Notes: generated by a model not told the origin, from the letters alone. A stretch of DNA of 64,000 nt from Plasmopara viticola (GCA_001695595.3 MBPM02000026.1:558001-622000); one strand, 5' to 3'. Positions 1-13,300 are shown, numbered from the stretch's first letter. Translations and numbers: made by a program.

Positions 1-43
1 GGTCATTCGTTGTCACCGATAGCCGACCCATCATCTCGATCAG

Positions 44-536
44 AATTCTCATATGCTACACCAATCTCAGATGCAACTTATCCCAAAACTACTATTCGAC
101 GTTAAAACCGCGACTTTCCACGCAACTTTGACGTATTCTTAGTTGCGTGGAAAGTCATGTATTTCCCTAGACGAAACACGCCTAAGATGTAACCGATGTA
201 TATGCGACGAACATGCTTATCAAGTGCTAACACACATTCGAGTCCTCAATGACTTGCTCGCAATTGTCGTCTCGCTTAGCGATCGAGCACCTGAAGTAGA
301 CCCTCGATGTATTGACACGCCTTTTCTTTCCAGAAGTAAAGGAAACTATCAACGCCTCGCGCTTTCGAGACGAACCCTTATGATACAATTATCATAGCTA
401 AGCAACCGCTTCATTTTCCGTAAAATTTTTAATTCTTCTGTAGCCTAGAACTTATAATTAAATGCCAATCAATTTAATTCATATGAACATCACTGCCTGC
501 CCGTTAGCGAAAAGTGCCTGCCCGGTATCATTTCCC
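44..536. mobile_element. Non-autonomous DNA transposon, copy 1 (left end lost)
   Basis: From position 44 to about 245, and again from about 424 to 536, this sequence matches the element at 50836-51244 closely. Positions 246-423 are absent from the other copy, so this copy keeps about 178 bp of internal sequence deleted there. The right end carries the same doubled subterminal motif (TGCCTGCCCG twice) and stops at GGTATCATTTCCC. The left terminal inverted repeat is missing: sequence before position 44 is unrelated, so the copy is truncated or rearranged on the left. No transposase is encoded. The family is defined mainly by the complete second copy. Confidence 0.75.
112..156. repeat. 16-bp perfect hairpin inside transposon copy 1
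   Basis: GACTTTCCACGCAACT at 112-127 is the exact reverse complement of 141-156, with a 13-nt loop. The same hairpin is conserved at 50996-51040 in copy 2. Confidence 0.9.
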
Positions 537-656
537 TAAAAAATATTATTATTTTCCTCGCCTATCTGACTTCTACAAGTGAACTTTTTCAGCACTCTTG
601 TTCAAAACGATACAACGCCACATCTAGAGAATAACAAAAAGACTGAGACTTTTTGT

Positions 657-1466
657 TTACAAATGGTGGATATAGCTGTATTGAAGTCCACCTTGACTGG
701 ACGAGCAGTGTAATAGTGATGATGAATTCGGCGTGCTCTGCTGCTGCTGATAAAGAGCAGTCTTTAAAAGATCTAGGTTCTGACTCCACGTGTGCTCTAA
801 AGCTGTGTGCTTCGACCCTTCGGTGTCAGCTCGATGCGTTAAGTACAATGCTTGCTCGCTATCGTACCCTGACGTCGCAAATGCTACTTCCTTCGTGTCG
901 CGCGAGTCATTTGTAAAGTGTGCGACGTGATCCAGCACAGGTTCAATTTCGGAGAGCAATTGCTCCAAGCAGCGATCGTCTTGAACATCCTCCACTAAGT
1001 CGTAACAGTCAAAGTGTTGCCACTCACCTTTGAAATCGGTTACGATATCCAACGGATTGCAGTCGAACATACCCTTATGCTTATTTCCAATGTAATCGAG
1101 CTTGCGCATCTTGCCATCTTCGACCGATGACTGCGATAGGTTTCTGCCGGCATATCCTTCGACTGGAGCCATAAGCGGGGCTACTTCACTGCAGTTGGAA
1201 CCGATCGAGTCTCTGTGCACGCGTCGTTTCCAACGATTAAGCTTCTGTCGCAGCTTTTGTGCGTGGGTCATGGCTTGGCGAGTAGACTTAGAGCCCACGT
1301 AGGCGGCGATGGCCGTCCACGGTCCCTGTGGAAATCGCTGAATGGCTTTCCAAAAGCGACGCTGCTCAGTTGGGGACCACGCGTGTTCTCCCGGTTTGGG
1401 CACAGTAAACTGCGTAGGTACGAGTTTAGCTTGGTGCAGTTCGTTCATGACCTTGGGCGAAATCAT
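657..1466 (-). CDS. Myb/SANT-domain protein (SHAQKY-like variant)
   Basis: The single-exon frame encodes 269 residues from an ATG at 1464-1466. A Myb/SANT domain occupies roughly residues 27-80. It has the regularly spaced tryptophans (HAWSPTEQRRFWKAIQRF, then GPWTAIAAYV) and the third-helix segment TRQAMTHAQKLRQK, which resembles the SHAQKYF motif of single-repeat plant and oomycete Myb-related proteins. This predicts a DNA-binding nuclear protein. A basic stretch RWKRRVHR follows. The remaining 180 residues are acidic or polar and low in recognisable structure, with a QQQQ tract near the end. A further upstream exon cannot be excluded. Target genes cannot be inferred. Confidence 0.8.
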   Translation of the reverse strand: MISPKVMNELHQAKLVPTQFTVPKPGEHAWSPTEQRRFWKAIQRFPQGPWTAIAAYVGSKSTRQAMTHAQKLRQKLNRWKRRVHRDSIGSNCSEVAPLMAPVEGYAGRNLSQSSVEDGKMRKLDYIGNKHKGMFDCNPLDIVTDFKGEWQHFDCYDLVEDVQDDRCLEQLLSEIEPVLDHVAHFTNDSRDTKEVAFATSGYDSEQALYLTHRADTEGSKHTALEHTWSQNLDLLKTALYQQQQSTPNSSSLLHCSSSQGGLQYSYIHHL

Positions 1467-3574
1467 ACCGAGGGTATGACTCAGCCTGCTGTCAATGACA
1501 GACTGGCGGATAGATCTTGCTATGCTTTGTGGGGTGCAATTCGTGCAATGAAGGTAGAAACGCTAAGCATGTTCGCACTGATAGCTCATTTGTTTGCGTC
1601 GCAGCTTTCTACACATGCAGCTTTGCGCGTACGCGAGAGTTAGAGTAATACTCAAGAGACGGAGCGCTGATCTCGTCGGGGGCGGCATGCAAAATTTCTC
1701 AAAGATCGCGCGAAAAAGAGACATTATTATTGTTTAAAATATAATTGTGCGACGCGAATGAAGACGAAATTTTAAGATTAGAAACGAAAAACCGGCAATA
1801 TTCAAACAAAGTGGGACGTTAGGCTGCCACTACACTGGCTCGTAGGGACACTGAAGACACTAGCGCTATTCGATACACCGGCGAGAGGAGCAAGGAAGCT
1901 TGCCACCATTACACGGTATCGGTACCTGCTTTTAAAATTCGAGTAGTACAGTTTACTAGAGTATTAGTAATACAGTATCTGTCGTAAAACTGATTCCGCA
2001 ATGTCAGTTGCTCTCTCAATATTATCGGTTGACAACCGGAATTTGCCCAGCATATCTATACATATGTGAACATATGAATATTTATGTTTAAATTCAATAA
2101 TCTGTACGACAGCTTTACTCTTACTACTTTGTTCGCATCAAAATTTTGCCTTCCATCATCTGACGTCCTTCTAGCAACGACAACATCTATAAAGATTACG
2201 ACGCTGACACAATAATTATCAGAAATCGAATTCCTTTTACACAACAATCTTCTCACCCTCGTGTAACGGTATGTTCTATCAAGTCGAACTTTAGTGCCAA
2301 AAGCCGGATTTCCGATGAGAAGAGCCATAACAGAACGTTGGTCTACCTAATACATTTTCGAGCTTCATTGAGATACAGAAGGGGTTCTGCCTAATTTGCC
2401 GTGTGTAAATCCGTCGCTTTTTATGGAATTAGAAATAGAACCAAATCACAAAAATATTGTACCAATCGTTAAGTCAAAGTCTAGTGCTAACGTCGATCCG
2501 CTTGTATTTCACCGAAAATCGTATACCGTCCTGCACACTCCATCTGTGTGAGGCTTATTTGCCTTTGTTACATCTGATAGCTCTTGAATTCAATCCTAGG
2601 TAGATTGTTTGTCTTAACCTTCGCCAAGGTTCAAGAATTTTCGAACCAACTTTTTCCATCTTTCGGACGCGCAATTCGCGCTGCTCGAAAGAATTCTTGG
2701 CTTCAATAAGCCTAAGGTGTAACTTGAAGAACTCTCTGCTGCCAAGCAGTTGAAGTTTGTTTGAGCTCAACGAACAAAGTTTATGCATTCAGCACAGGCT
2801 GCGCGACCCAAGTAAGTGCAAATTGAGTCTACCAGCCTGCAAACGAGGAAGAAAGTCTTCTTTTCTGAGTCAAGGAGGTACTAGAGCGAACGTGATTACA
2901 TGTGATAAGGTGCATGTGGCGTTCGCACTTGTTATCTAGAAGGCCGGCCTAGAATGTGAAAACTCACTCACGAATCCACTCTAGGTTGTATTTTTAAAAC
3001 ACATGAACGATCAGCTGATCATCACACTACTTTTGGTCAGCTTTGAGCATTGCCAACGCTCACGTTATCTCGTCTTCAAGTAAGATAGGGGAAAATTATC
3101 TATAAACCAAGTAGCTTTCATCACTGCCGCCGCATACCGATCCGGTCAAGGTGACTGAGTTTATGGATGGCCTAAGGGAAGGATTGTTTTGAACTTAGCT
3201 CTAAAAGGTGAAAAGCGGCGATAGAAAGAGCAATGTAAACTTCTTTATAAGAGGAACAACCATAGAGATGACTGCTCCAACAAAATAGGTATATTTCATA
3301 ATACAAAACCCAAGTAGTGATTTTCATGGGCCCGCTGACTGAGACTAAGCGCTGTTTTACAACGAAACATCCCCTCCTTTGGCTGCGACAATCTAGAGTC
3401 CCCAGCTCAAACATTGAAACGAAGCGGACTTTTGTGTCGCTCAAGCCTTTGAAATGACACCCTCATATCCAATTCGCTTGTGGGAACTGTATATCTTAAA
3501 GAAAATAACCTCGTGATTGATGATGTGGCTTATAGACGCCGAAGAAGCTCGGGCCCTGAGAGGGCTCTCATTCA
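1467..3574. other. Gene-poor stretch
   Basis: No convincing gene seen. A minus-strand frame at 2555-2788 is rich in charged residues (segment QRELRVRKMEKVGSK) and could be a fragment of a coiled-coil or DNA-binding protein, but it has no recognisable domain. Confidence 0.4.
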
Positions 3575-3604
3575 AGAGCTGTCAAGCGGGGGCCTGACAG
3601 CTCT
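3575..3604. repeat. Perfect 10-bp inverted repeat
   Basis: AGAGCTGTCA at 3575-3584 and TGACAGCTCT at 3595-3604 are exact reverse complements around a G-rich 10-nt loop. A shorter GAGAGGGCTCTC palindrome lies just upstream. No gene abuts it. Confidence 0.75.
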
Positions 3605-4772
3605 CGGTTTACAACCTTGCAGCTGTGAACTGCTGGCTGCACTCGCAACGATATAATTTAACATTTCCAAAACCCGATTTGTTCTATTGCACCGATAACT
3701 ATGCACGTTGACATCTACAACGGTCTACTAAGATTGATTTTCTGATGGTGTCCTGAGAGGGCAACTTAAAAAAATCCCCGGTTCATTTGGCTAGTGAGAC
3801 GATCCTGTATTTAGGGTCAAAACCAATTTGCTCACAAAATATGAATATTTCGATTGAACGAAATTATTTTTTGCCGTACAAATGTTGCTTAGCATGCCGT
3901 GGCTGAAAAAAACGAGCTTTCAATTGATCATCAAAGTAAAGCCATATGTGCCAACTACCTAGTTCCACGCAACAGGTCTTGCTAATCGTGTTTCTACAAT
4001 TATTGTGTCTACGGCTCTTTGAAATTATGGTTGAGCTATCACACGCCCGCAATAAATTTGGAAGGTTACAAATCGCTAATATTGACCCAAAGGTAGATGT
4101 GACGACATTTTTGAAATCATCCTATGCGGGCATTCAAATCATGCTGGCAAAATCGGCTATCGAAGACGGTAAAATTTGTGTTGTAGATATGTTTATCATA
4201 GCACCACCAGCTGGATTGACTAAATGTGCACTCACGGTATTGCAAATGAAGCAATAACGCACCCTGCGAGTTAATACGGTCTCCACTGGTGTTGACCACG
4301 ACGTAAGGACCGAATTACATGGCAAATTAGGAACACAGTAGAAACGAACGTGCAAAAAAGCGACATAAATCTCAAGAACAAAGTTGGAATGCGATACTAA
4401 TCCGACTTTTAGTAAACAAATACGGCTTCGTGACTGCCGATGTATACTTGTACTTGACAGGTCGCTTGGTCATTATGTCAAGTCACATGCGCTTTGACTT
4501 TAGGCACTGTCAGATGTGTCAGAATTGCTGAACCAAAGATCTGAACACGGCTAGGTAATATTCGCTTAGACACTGGCTATGGTGTAAAAATCTTTCGAAT
4601 ATAAATGAATAACCTGGTTTGTAACGTTGACCAGTCTGATTAAAAGAGTGCAATGCACTTGGTATAAGGTACCTAACGAACTTTGGTAGGGCAGTGTATC
4701 TTTTATAAGAGAAATAGTTAGATGGGGTCAATCATTCAAACTAATACCGAAGAGAGAGGTGCAGAAGGTTTT

Positions 4773-4829
4773 CTGAAGACAAATCATTTGTACTTGACCT
4801 CGTGCCAAGTACAAATGATGTGTCTTCAG
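4773..4829. repeat. 24-bp near-perfect hairpin
   Basis: Arms 4773-4796 and 4806-4829 pair at 23 of 24 positions around a 9-nt loop. It lies in otherwise featureless sequence. It could be a small-RNA precursor, the remains of a foldback element, or an inverted duplication. Confidence 0.85.
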
Positions 4830-7800
4830 AGAAGGGCTAGCTAAAAGCGGAGAATGACATGGTGTGATAGTCGAATCACCCGTACTTCTCATCAACTGTT
4901 TTTGTGCAATTCTCACAAAACATCAAGGCAAACACCAATTCTAAAACAGGATGCATTGCCAAACAACGTCTCCGGGCAACTTAGTGATTTTGGCATTTAA
5001 TGTAATAAAAAGAGTCAAGTATACCCTCTATGGCAGTAAGTATGTCCACCATCATCATTTAGATTAAATTGCTGATGCCATGCGTGCTGATCCCATAAGG
5101 GATAGCAAACGCTTTATGTACGTTTGGCTATTTAGTCACAAACGACAAGACGATACTTTAGTGACGACTAATATTGCAGCGCATAAGGATCGGTCGGCGT
5201 TTTACAACACATTTAAGGCACCAATCTCAACTATTTCGAGTCCACAAGGCCAAATAAATAGGCTAACATCGACAAATTGTATTTTCGTGGCAATGAAATG
5301 GTTCCTCCGTAAGCAGCCATGGGATCCGCACAGAGTAGAAACCTTTTGGGTTTACGGACACGAAAGAATTTGTTTGAGTGGTCAGACCAGCGAACTATTT
5401 GCGCAGGTACATTGCTTACTATAGGTGCTTCTTAAGCGTCTGTTGTATTTTGCGAAGAACACCAAGTAGTTCTGGGAGAGCCTGCATTTGGTTGCTTCTT
5501 GAGCAGGAATCCATCCTGGCATTTAGGATCGTTTGCAAATCATCTCTTTGGGACCAGGCGTCTCAAGACTGCCAAGTTTAAATACTTACTGGTGAATTTC
5601 CAGTTCATTTTTTGGGCTAAGTGCCCTTTGAAGCCAATTCTGATCGGAACGGCGGAAAATTTATTTTAAAAATAGACAACCAAAGTAGAATAAATGTTGG
5701 CAAAGTGATTATGGCTGTCGAAGTGCTCTGAACCAACTTGTTCTGCATGTAAAACGAATATAATCTGCAACTCTTCATTGCAGGTGAAAAAGCCAAGGTC
5801 ATTCCCGACAGCGACCGCACGGGTACGTGGGCAGAAAGTCTAGAGTAATATAATCTAAGTTCTTGCTCCAAACGATGAAGACCGTATTTTGAAGGCGCAT
5901 GATGCTTCGTCATGAAAAGTTGTTAATAGTTTCACTACTTCGCATGTAAAGTGGGTAGCCAAGTATTAAGAACCCCTAAGACCCGACAAAGGGATAAATT
6001 TTGGCTCACATGTTCCTCCACAACCTATTGCTTTCGGTTAAATACTTGCATAAATGAGTCTATATTTTGTGTTCGACTTGTCGAAACTTAAAAAGCAGCA
6101 TTAACATAGTGGTGTTCGTGCGCGAAACGGGTAGGATAATGCATTCGGCATCTATTTCCGTCACTATCACATTTCGGATAGAGAATTGTGGCGATTTGGT
6201 AAACACTACTAGGACTTGTTTGCAGATGTTCATAGCAGATCATCGTTAAATGACAAAAAGAATTAATGGGCGGTCGCGCAGAAAGTCTACTAACAAGTTA
6301 TCAATAAGTAAATTTACGTGGTTCACACAATAACGATTTCAACACACTTCCATATAAATGATTTTCGACACCCAAAAATTCCGCTGAGTTCTGGAAGAAT
6401 ATGTGCTGTTATGATTGGCGAAGAAAAGGCTTAAGAAACCTTTTCTGTCCGGTCATCTATTTAAGCCCATTTTCTTTGCATGAATAGCTATCTGACTTTG
6501 CAAAAGTAGTCTGAATGTAATTAGCGAGACATGTGATGCGATTGCTTTTGATTCAAATAGAATATAAACACTTACACGAAGTGGTAAACTGTTAATATTA
6601 ACGATTGAAGAAAAAGAGTTGTGTTCGATTCAGAAAACCTATGCCTTACTTAAAATTTCATGAGTAATTTTGTATCGGACCTATTACGGTCATGTATTGG
6701 CGCAAAACAGCAATTTTCAAAGGACGGAGACGATGATCTATGGGATGTCTTGAGACGTTATATACTCTCAGAATTCTTAACCATGTACGAGCCTTAAGGT
6801 GATCTTAGTGCTTTTCTCAAAGTGCCTTTGCGCTCGGTCTTTCTACCAGCGCGAGCACCTGTGACCATACGGCGCCTGATAGTGAGTATGAGACGAATAA
6901 AAAATGCGAGTCTTGCTTGCCTCGTAACCTTTTGCTGCGTGGCCGACGCAATCTATGCGCATCTAGAGGAAGTCATCTACAGATGGCTTAGTCGTATGCA
7001 TCAATAATATGGGCACCTAAGGTGAAAATCTCACCCGAGTTCCAGCCGCTTACGGTGAGCATGAAGACCGCCAGCGAGAAGGAAAAAAAAGATTTTCTGT
7101 TTTGGGAAAAAGAAGTTAAAATACGCATAATTTCTGCCAAGTTGCAGACGGAGCAAAAGATAACGATTCTGGTCGTTCGAATCTCGAAAGGGTAATTTTT
7201 AAATGGGCACTAAAATGCAATATTCCAGTGTAGGCGATATTGACACCTAGGTTGAGCTAAAATGTCAGCTGATGCAAATTGTTATGACATCCAGCTAATC
7301 CACCAAGACAAAAATAATGTGGTGAATTGTGTTTAAAAGTTACGTGCCTTGCTGGCTGGAATGGTCATGAGTCTTCTTGTCAGTGTCTGGCAGACAAAGT
7401 GTGTACCGGTGCGATGTGGCCAGGTTCTTGTATAGTCCATAAAAACGACACTCGATGTCTTGTCTTATCTATAACAGGGACGGGTACGGAGAGGCTCGCA
7501 TAGCCAGGGTCAATCGAGCGGTCCGACTTCTACCTGTGTACATTATCCAGAAATACATCTCCGAGCAAAAATTAAGCATATTGGCCGATCCTTCATCTAT
7601 TGTGGTACCCATCATTTGTAGCAGGTATGTTTCCTGCGCCAAGCGCTCCAAGCCTAGAATTTGCGGTCAATCAGGTAATCCAGTATCCCGCGGGAATACG
7701 TTGACACCAAGCAGGCGTTGGGTGGTCTGCTGGAAGGAGATAAGTCATGTCGAGCTTTAGGGGATGAAAGGTCGATAGGTCTTAGCGTTGATGATCCTTG

Positions 7801-8566
7801 TGCTCTATAAAACGGATAGGGCTTGCAAGCCTGGTTGAGACATTGGCTAAGGCTTTGTCAGAACAGGAACTATCGTCGTTGACTTCAAGGCATATAACAA
7901 TTACTCTCAAGGCTTTTTTGCTAAAATAAGTCAGCCACATGCTGAGGCTCTAAAGCACACTAACGAATGATTGTTGCTGTTTGCGTTGATCTACTTACTT
8001 TAACAGAATCGAAAGTGGTTTGATATTGAGCCTGAATGCGAGGTATAAGCTCATCCTGAGTAAGGCATGTTTGAAGTGCTGTAAATTATTGGTCGATTGA
8101 ATAAAGCTTTGAAGACTATAACTGTCACCCGATTTGCTCAATTTGGTGAGTCATTTCGCATCTCTGTTTGAAAGCAGACACTGAATCAAGTCGGTTGCCG
8201 TGTTGAACATTACAATAAAATAGATGGACACTGACGGTGTTAGTAATGGAAGTCCACACTGTGGGTGGATCAATAAGCAATGCTCGTAGGAAAAAGCTTT
8301 CGCTGCATGCTGGTGATGGCATACTTTGTATTAACTCGAGTCTCGCCGCATAACTTACACGGTATGGCTGGCTGTAGGTCAAGAGACTACGGACGTAGGT
8401 CTGACGCTGCATGTGTAATTCACCAAGCAACCGTCGTGTTGACATCTGTACGGTATGGAAAGGTCGGTCAGAGGGCGAGATATCTAGAGGGCTGCCATTC
8501 AATGCATAGCAGTCCATATCCCGCTGAGCAGAGAAACCTCTTCGTTTGAGGACGGCGTAGGCATTG
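4830..8566. other. Gene-poor stretch
   Basis: Only short frames are present (for example 5080-5424 plus and 8125-8517 minus). None shows a family motif. The 8125-8517 minus frame contains an RRLL string but has no signal peptide, so an RXLR effector call is not supported. Confidence 0.4.
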
Positions 8567-9062
8567 TTGCGTCAACGTAATGGCAAGGAGAAGATGGCAA
8601 CGCATAGCGCACGTCAAGCAATGCATCTTGAGCAATAAAGACACATCGAAAACTGAACTTGGCTTTCGGTCATATACAAATTTACAAAAGCAAATATCGG
8701 TTTGGCCGAAAAAAAGATTATACTATTACTTGAGCTGGACGATATATCCATGGCAGAGCTTGGAGAGGCTTTTACAGCAGACATCGTAGCTGAGGAAGTG
8801 ATCATACGACCAGAAGAGGTCGGCTTCTCATCACTATTGCAAGGCTGAAATTGCTTTTTGGACCCACGAGTACACACCGCCACGAAGAGCTTTCGCCTCT
8901 AGGATCTACCCGCTGCGTGGATTCCTGGATGCATCGTCGATCGATAACTCGGCGTCAGACAAGACTTTAACGCGGCAGCGACTCTTAAACGACATTCTCA
9001 GATTCCCCGACCAAAATTTTCTGTTTAAAGAAAGCGCTATGCCAGATGACGAAGAATTTTAA
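8567..9062 (+). pseudogene. Decayed coding remnant of unknown family
   Basis: Two coding-like blocks read on the plus strand. The first ends near 8846 and includes LELDDISMAELGEAF and EEVIIRPEEVGFSSLL, with two in-frame stops further upstream (near 8636 and 8655). The second runs from 8847 to a TAA at 9060-9062, begins EIAFWTHEYTPPRRAF and ends PDDEEF. They lie in different frames, so a frameshift or a lost intron separates them. The residue mix (acidic helices, ordered hydrophobics) looks like real protein rather than chance translation. I do not recognise the family. A host gene remnant or transposon protein are both possible. Confidence 0.4.
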
Positions 9063-10301
9063 GCATGGCGACCATACATTGCTCGTCAGAATAGCTATGC
9101 GACTGCGAATACCGATTGGTATCCTCCATCCGCCCCCGGGACCAACATTGCGATCACTTCCATGTCTTTACTCGTGCGTGGACAAATGGTCGCGACCTGT
9201 CGATGATTGCGGCCGATCGCTTCTCAGGTGCGACTGTTCGTTGCAGGAGCCGTGCGATGAATGGTTCGTCAAGCGCGTAATTGTAAGTAAAATCGGTAGT
9301 CGATGATACCTTACAGCAACTAATTACTCAACTGTGTAAATATCCTCTTTCGCGCCATTGTAATATATATGAAGGGAGCGATCGTCTTTTCGCTAATTGG
9401 TTTTGGAAATACTCATTTTTAGAATATATCAATTTCGTATAATTCTCTAGTAAATGATTAACAGACTGTGGTCCCACTCTTCTTTGTGGAAACTCGAGTT
9501 GTCAAGCAGGTTACTATTGCTTGAGCTTCATACCGAGCTGATGACAACAGCAAAAGACCGGCTACTACGTATATGGAGATGGATAAGGCCAGCTGTGCTG
9601 GTGGCGAAAGCAGAAGGTGCTAGTCAAGCGGCCACGTAGGTTCTGCTACGATACAAATAGGTGACGACGCTAGCGTCACGGACATACAAACGACTATGCA
9701 GACTCTTGGACCTTCTAGGGAAAACCACCGGGAATCGAGTCACTTATGGATTAGAAATTTACGAAGCAGTCGTGAATCAACGATTGTGACTGTTTTATAA
9801 ACTACACAGCATTTACAGTGCTCAAAAACTTTTCTTTTTTTTTTACACACGGGTATCTCGCGTAAATTACAACAAACAGCGAAATTTATTCAAAAGTGTA
9901 CAGTCTTGTTGGTCGCTAGCTCTCTCTGTAGTAGGATGAAGCTTCAAAACGCGGTGTTACTGTAGCGTACAATCTCCCGAGCTCAGTTGCCGCGTTTGAC
10001 TTGCCCATCCGTGTCGCTGTTGACACGAGGTTAGACCAATAAATAGAGTCAGCGCATTGACAGTCACTGCCTTTGTCGCAATTGCGCCCCGCTCGGATTG
10101 CGCGTCACGTGAGCGCTAAATCTGGGTGAGTTCAATTTTAAAAAGAGGCCCGGATATAAGGACAATTCGTTTCGCATCTTCTTGCAACTCGCTCTAATAA
10201 AGCGTGGCGTGCCTTTAATATAACGGAACTTCTTCCGATATAGCATTCCACGAAGATAAGCCTTTGGCATACTATAGTACCGTACGGTATTGATATTATT
10301 A
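9063..10301. other. Gene-poor stretch upstream of the golgin gene
   Basis: No supported gene seen. The last few hundred bases presumably include the golgin promoter. Confidence 0.4.
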
Positions 10302-10309
10302 TCATTTTC
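10302..10309 (+). promoter_or_regulatory. Possible oomycete initiator-like element
   Basis: TCATTTTC lies 30 bp before the golgin ATG. Oomycete core promoters often carry an initiator beginning TCATTY near the transcription start. Only the 5' half of that consensus is matched, so this is weak. Confidence 0.25.
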
Positions 10310-10338
10310 CCGACGTCCCACATTAAAGGAAGACGCCG

Positions 10339-13300
10339 ATGCTCAAGAAAAAAGAAAAGCTCGAGCAGATGCGCGAGCTCGGGCGTGGGGGTCTTTCCAA
10401 GGGATTGCACTTCCTTCGTACTGCGAAAACGAATGCATCACTTGATAATGGCGAAGCATCTTCTTCTCTCTCTCATACCGAGGAAGGGGGTATCAGTACT
10501 AGTCGTATGACGTACGAGGAGCTCCTGGCGCTCAGTATGAAGCTCACACGGCAGAATAAGCTCATGAAGTTACAATACCAGAAAAATCAGAGCAAAGTGG
10601 CAGCTGCGAATCGATACGAAGCGGATGTACAGGCTTTGCAAGGCTTTTTAGAGGTTGAGCTAGGGCTAGACGTTGCTGCGTGCGTCCGAACGGATAGTAC
10701 CCTTGAGGGATCCATTGATGTGGATGCATTGAAAATGAAGTACCGCGCATCGGCTAATGCGCAATATGAAGACGAAAACAAGGTCCAGGCACCTGTTGAA
10801 AGCGTAAATTTGCTCAATTTGTCGCCTGTCCCCGTTAAGACTTACGAGGAGATTGATTTACTGGCGGTGGATCATCGAAATGTCCCGTACGAAGACGCAC
10901 AGATGGATGAAGCCATGCAGCAGGTAGACAGGATGCGAGAACAATTGAGACAGAGTGTACAACAGACCCAGGAGTTGGAGCAGAAGCTTAAGGAAAGGAA
11001 CGAGCAGCAAGAACAAGTGACACGAGATTTGGTTGACGAAAAGCAAAGATTGGAAGAGAAAGAGCGCGAGTGGAGATTAAAATGGGAGGAGCAGGTTGCC
11101 GATAATTGTGAAAAGACACAACGGCTCGAGGAGTTTGAGAGGAGGATGCAAGACATGTCGTTGGAAATGGAGGCGAGTTTAAAGCAGAGAGAAGATGAGC
11201 AGAAGCAAGCCGCGGTAGCGCTTGCGACTGTTGAGCGCGAGAAGATGGAGCTTGCAAAGTGTTTGCATCAAGAAGCTGCTACCGTGTCGATGGAGCAAGA
11301 GAGGCAAGAAATGAAAAGCTGTGAGGTGGACGTCAATTCGCAAGGGCTGGAGTTGGAAGCGGCGAAGACTCATAATGCACATCTTGAAGGACAACTGGAA
11401 GCGATGCAACCCTCGTCTACTGCGTTGGACGATCAAGTGAATGAGGAGATAAAAGTCGAGCAAACAAAGCACGAGGCGGACAGCACGCGGCTTGATAGTA
11501 ACGTTCAAGCGTTGCACACAGGTCTTTCAACCATACCTAAAGCCGAAGTGGAAGCGATCATGGCTGCTGCTTTGGAGGAACAGCAGTCTGAGCTGGACGC
11601 TGCCAAAGCCGAGAATGGGCGTTTGCTAGACAAAATTGAAGCATTGCAGCAGACAGTAGTGGATTCAATGGCTGAACTTTTGGACGAGCGTCCGGAAGAG
11701 GAGGTCGAAGCAGCGATTGAGGCTGTCAAGGCAGAGCATTTTCGCCTTCATGATCGATTGGAAAATATGCAACAGACAGCAGCCATTGTGTCGTCAGAAG
11801 CAAAGATGGAAGCCACGGAGGGGGCAGTGACTAATTTACGCGCTGAGATGGACCACTTACAAGGCCTGCTTGCTGTCAAAAACAATAGTTGCGAAGCTCT
11901 ACAAGCAGAAGTCGTGTCATTGCAAAATCTAGTAAAAGTTCAGGAGGATGCTTCACAAAAGATAATGAAACAAGATGAAGATCTATCCTTAATACAAGAC
12001 TTAGAACGTGTAAAGTTCGAATCGGCAGAGCTTGCGCACGAGAACCAGTCGCTACAGAAGAAGTTGTGCGATGCTGAAGATAGTTTGTTGAAGGCAATCA
12101 CCGAGCGTGAAGCCGCACAGGCGTTAGTGGAAGAGCTTAAGGAGGATTTAAGCCGTTTGGCTAAAGAAAAAGCTGAATGTAAGGAAAAGGAGATTGCTTC
12201 CGAGAATAAAGTGGCCGCTTTGACTGACTCCAAGCTTGAGCTTGAAAAGGAGCATGAACGAGCACACGAGGCCAAGGCAGCATTGGAGAAGCAGATGGAA
12301 GAAGAGCGCGCGTATTGGACATCCAAGCTCGAAAATCTTATTACAGCCAGTGATGCAGCAAAAAGCAAGATGGAGACACTAGAGGCAGAGCTGGAAGAGA
12401 AGAAAAAGCAAATTGTAAGGATGTCTACGTCTCAGACATCCATGACATCGGAGCTCATGGAGCTTCAGAAACAGGTGCCTAATTTGCGGAAAGATCTCGC
12501 GATGGCTGCTGATAGCCTTGAAGCGCACGCGACGAAGGTCGAAGAGTATGAGCGTCGATACTTTGAGAGTGAAAAGGAGGTGGCGAAGCTGAAGACCCAA
12601 CTCGATGAGATGCACGACAAACATCACGAAAATTTCGAGATGCTGCGAAAAGAAAAAGAAGGCGAACTGGAGCGCGTACATGCTGAGCGGCGTACACTAA
12701 TGACTGCAAAAACCGAGCTGTGTCAAGAAAAGGAAAAACTACAAGGGCGTTGCAAGACGCTGGAGCGTAAACTCGAGACTGCGCATGAGCATGAAGAAGG
12801 ACTTGGCTTGTCTTTGAGGGAAATGACCCTTCAAGTAGACAATTTGAGTCTAGATTTAGCGGAAACTAAAAAATCTTTATCTGATCGCATGGCACTGGCC
12901 ACAAGATTGCAAACGGAAAACATGAGCATGGCTGGCAAGCTGGCCGAGCAAGTTGCCCTCATTGAAAGTGCTTTGCGCGACGCTGCGAATAGTAAAATTG
13001 CTCAGCAGGAGATGGAGACGCAAGTTCAGGCTGCCAAAGCGGAAATGGAGCGCATAAAGAAGAGTGAATCTGCAGTGAAGCAGGATCTTGAGAATGTCCA
13101 GCGCGAAGTGCTTGAGCAAGAAGCGAACTTTCAACGGGAGCGCGAGAAGGCTCAGCTAGCGCTGCAAGCTGCAGTTGAGAATGAGAAGCATACGTTTCGA
13201 CGCGAGCTTGATCGCCTGGAAGCAGAAAGTAAGCACAAGTCGAAGCTGGCACTTCAAGCCGTGCTGAAAAAGGAAAAAGAAATTGCGCGTTTGAGCGCGC

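Noticed and set aside
7160..7190. tRNA B-box-like GTTCGAATC
   Set aside because: No matching A-box or cloverleaf could be drawn around it.
8125..8517. RXLR-type effector candidate on minus (RRLL string)
   Set aside because: There is no signal peptide before the motif and no downstream acidic EER; the motif is expected by chance.
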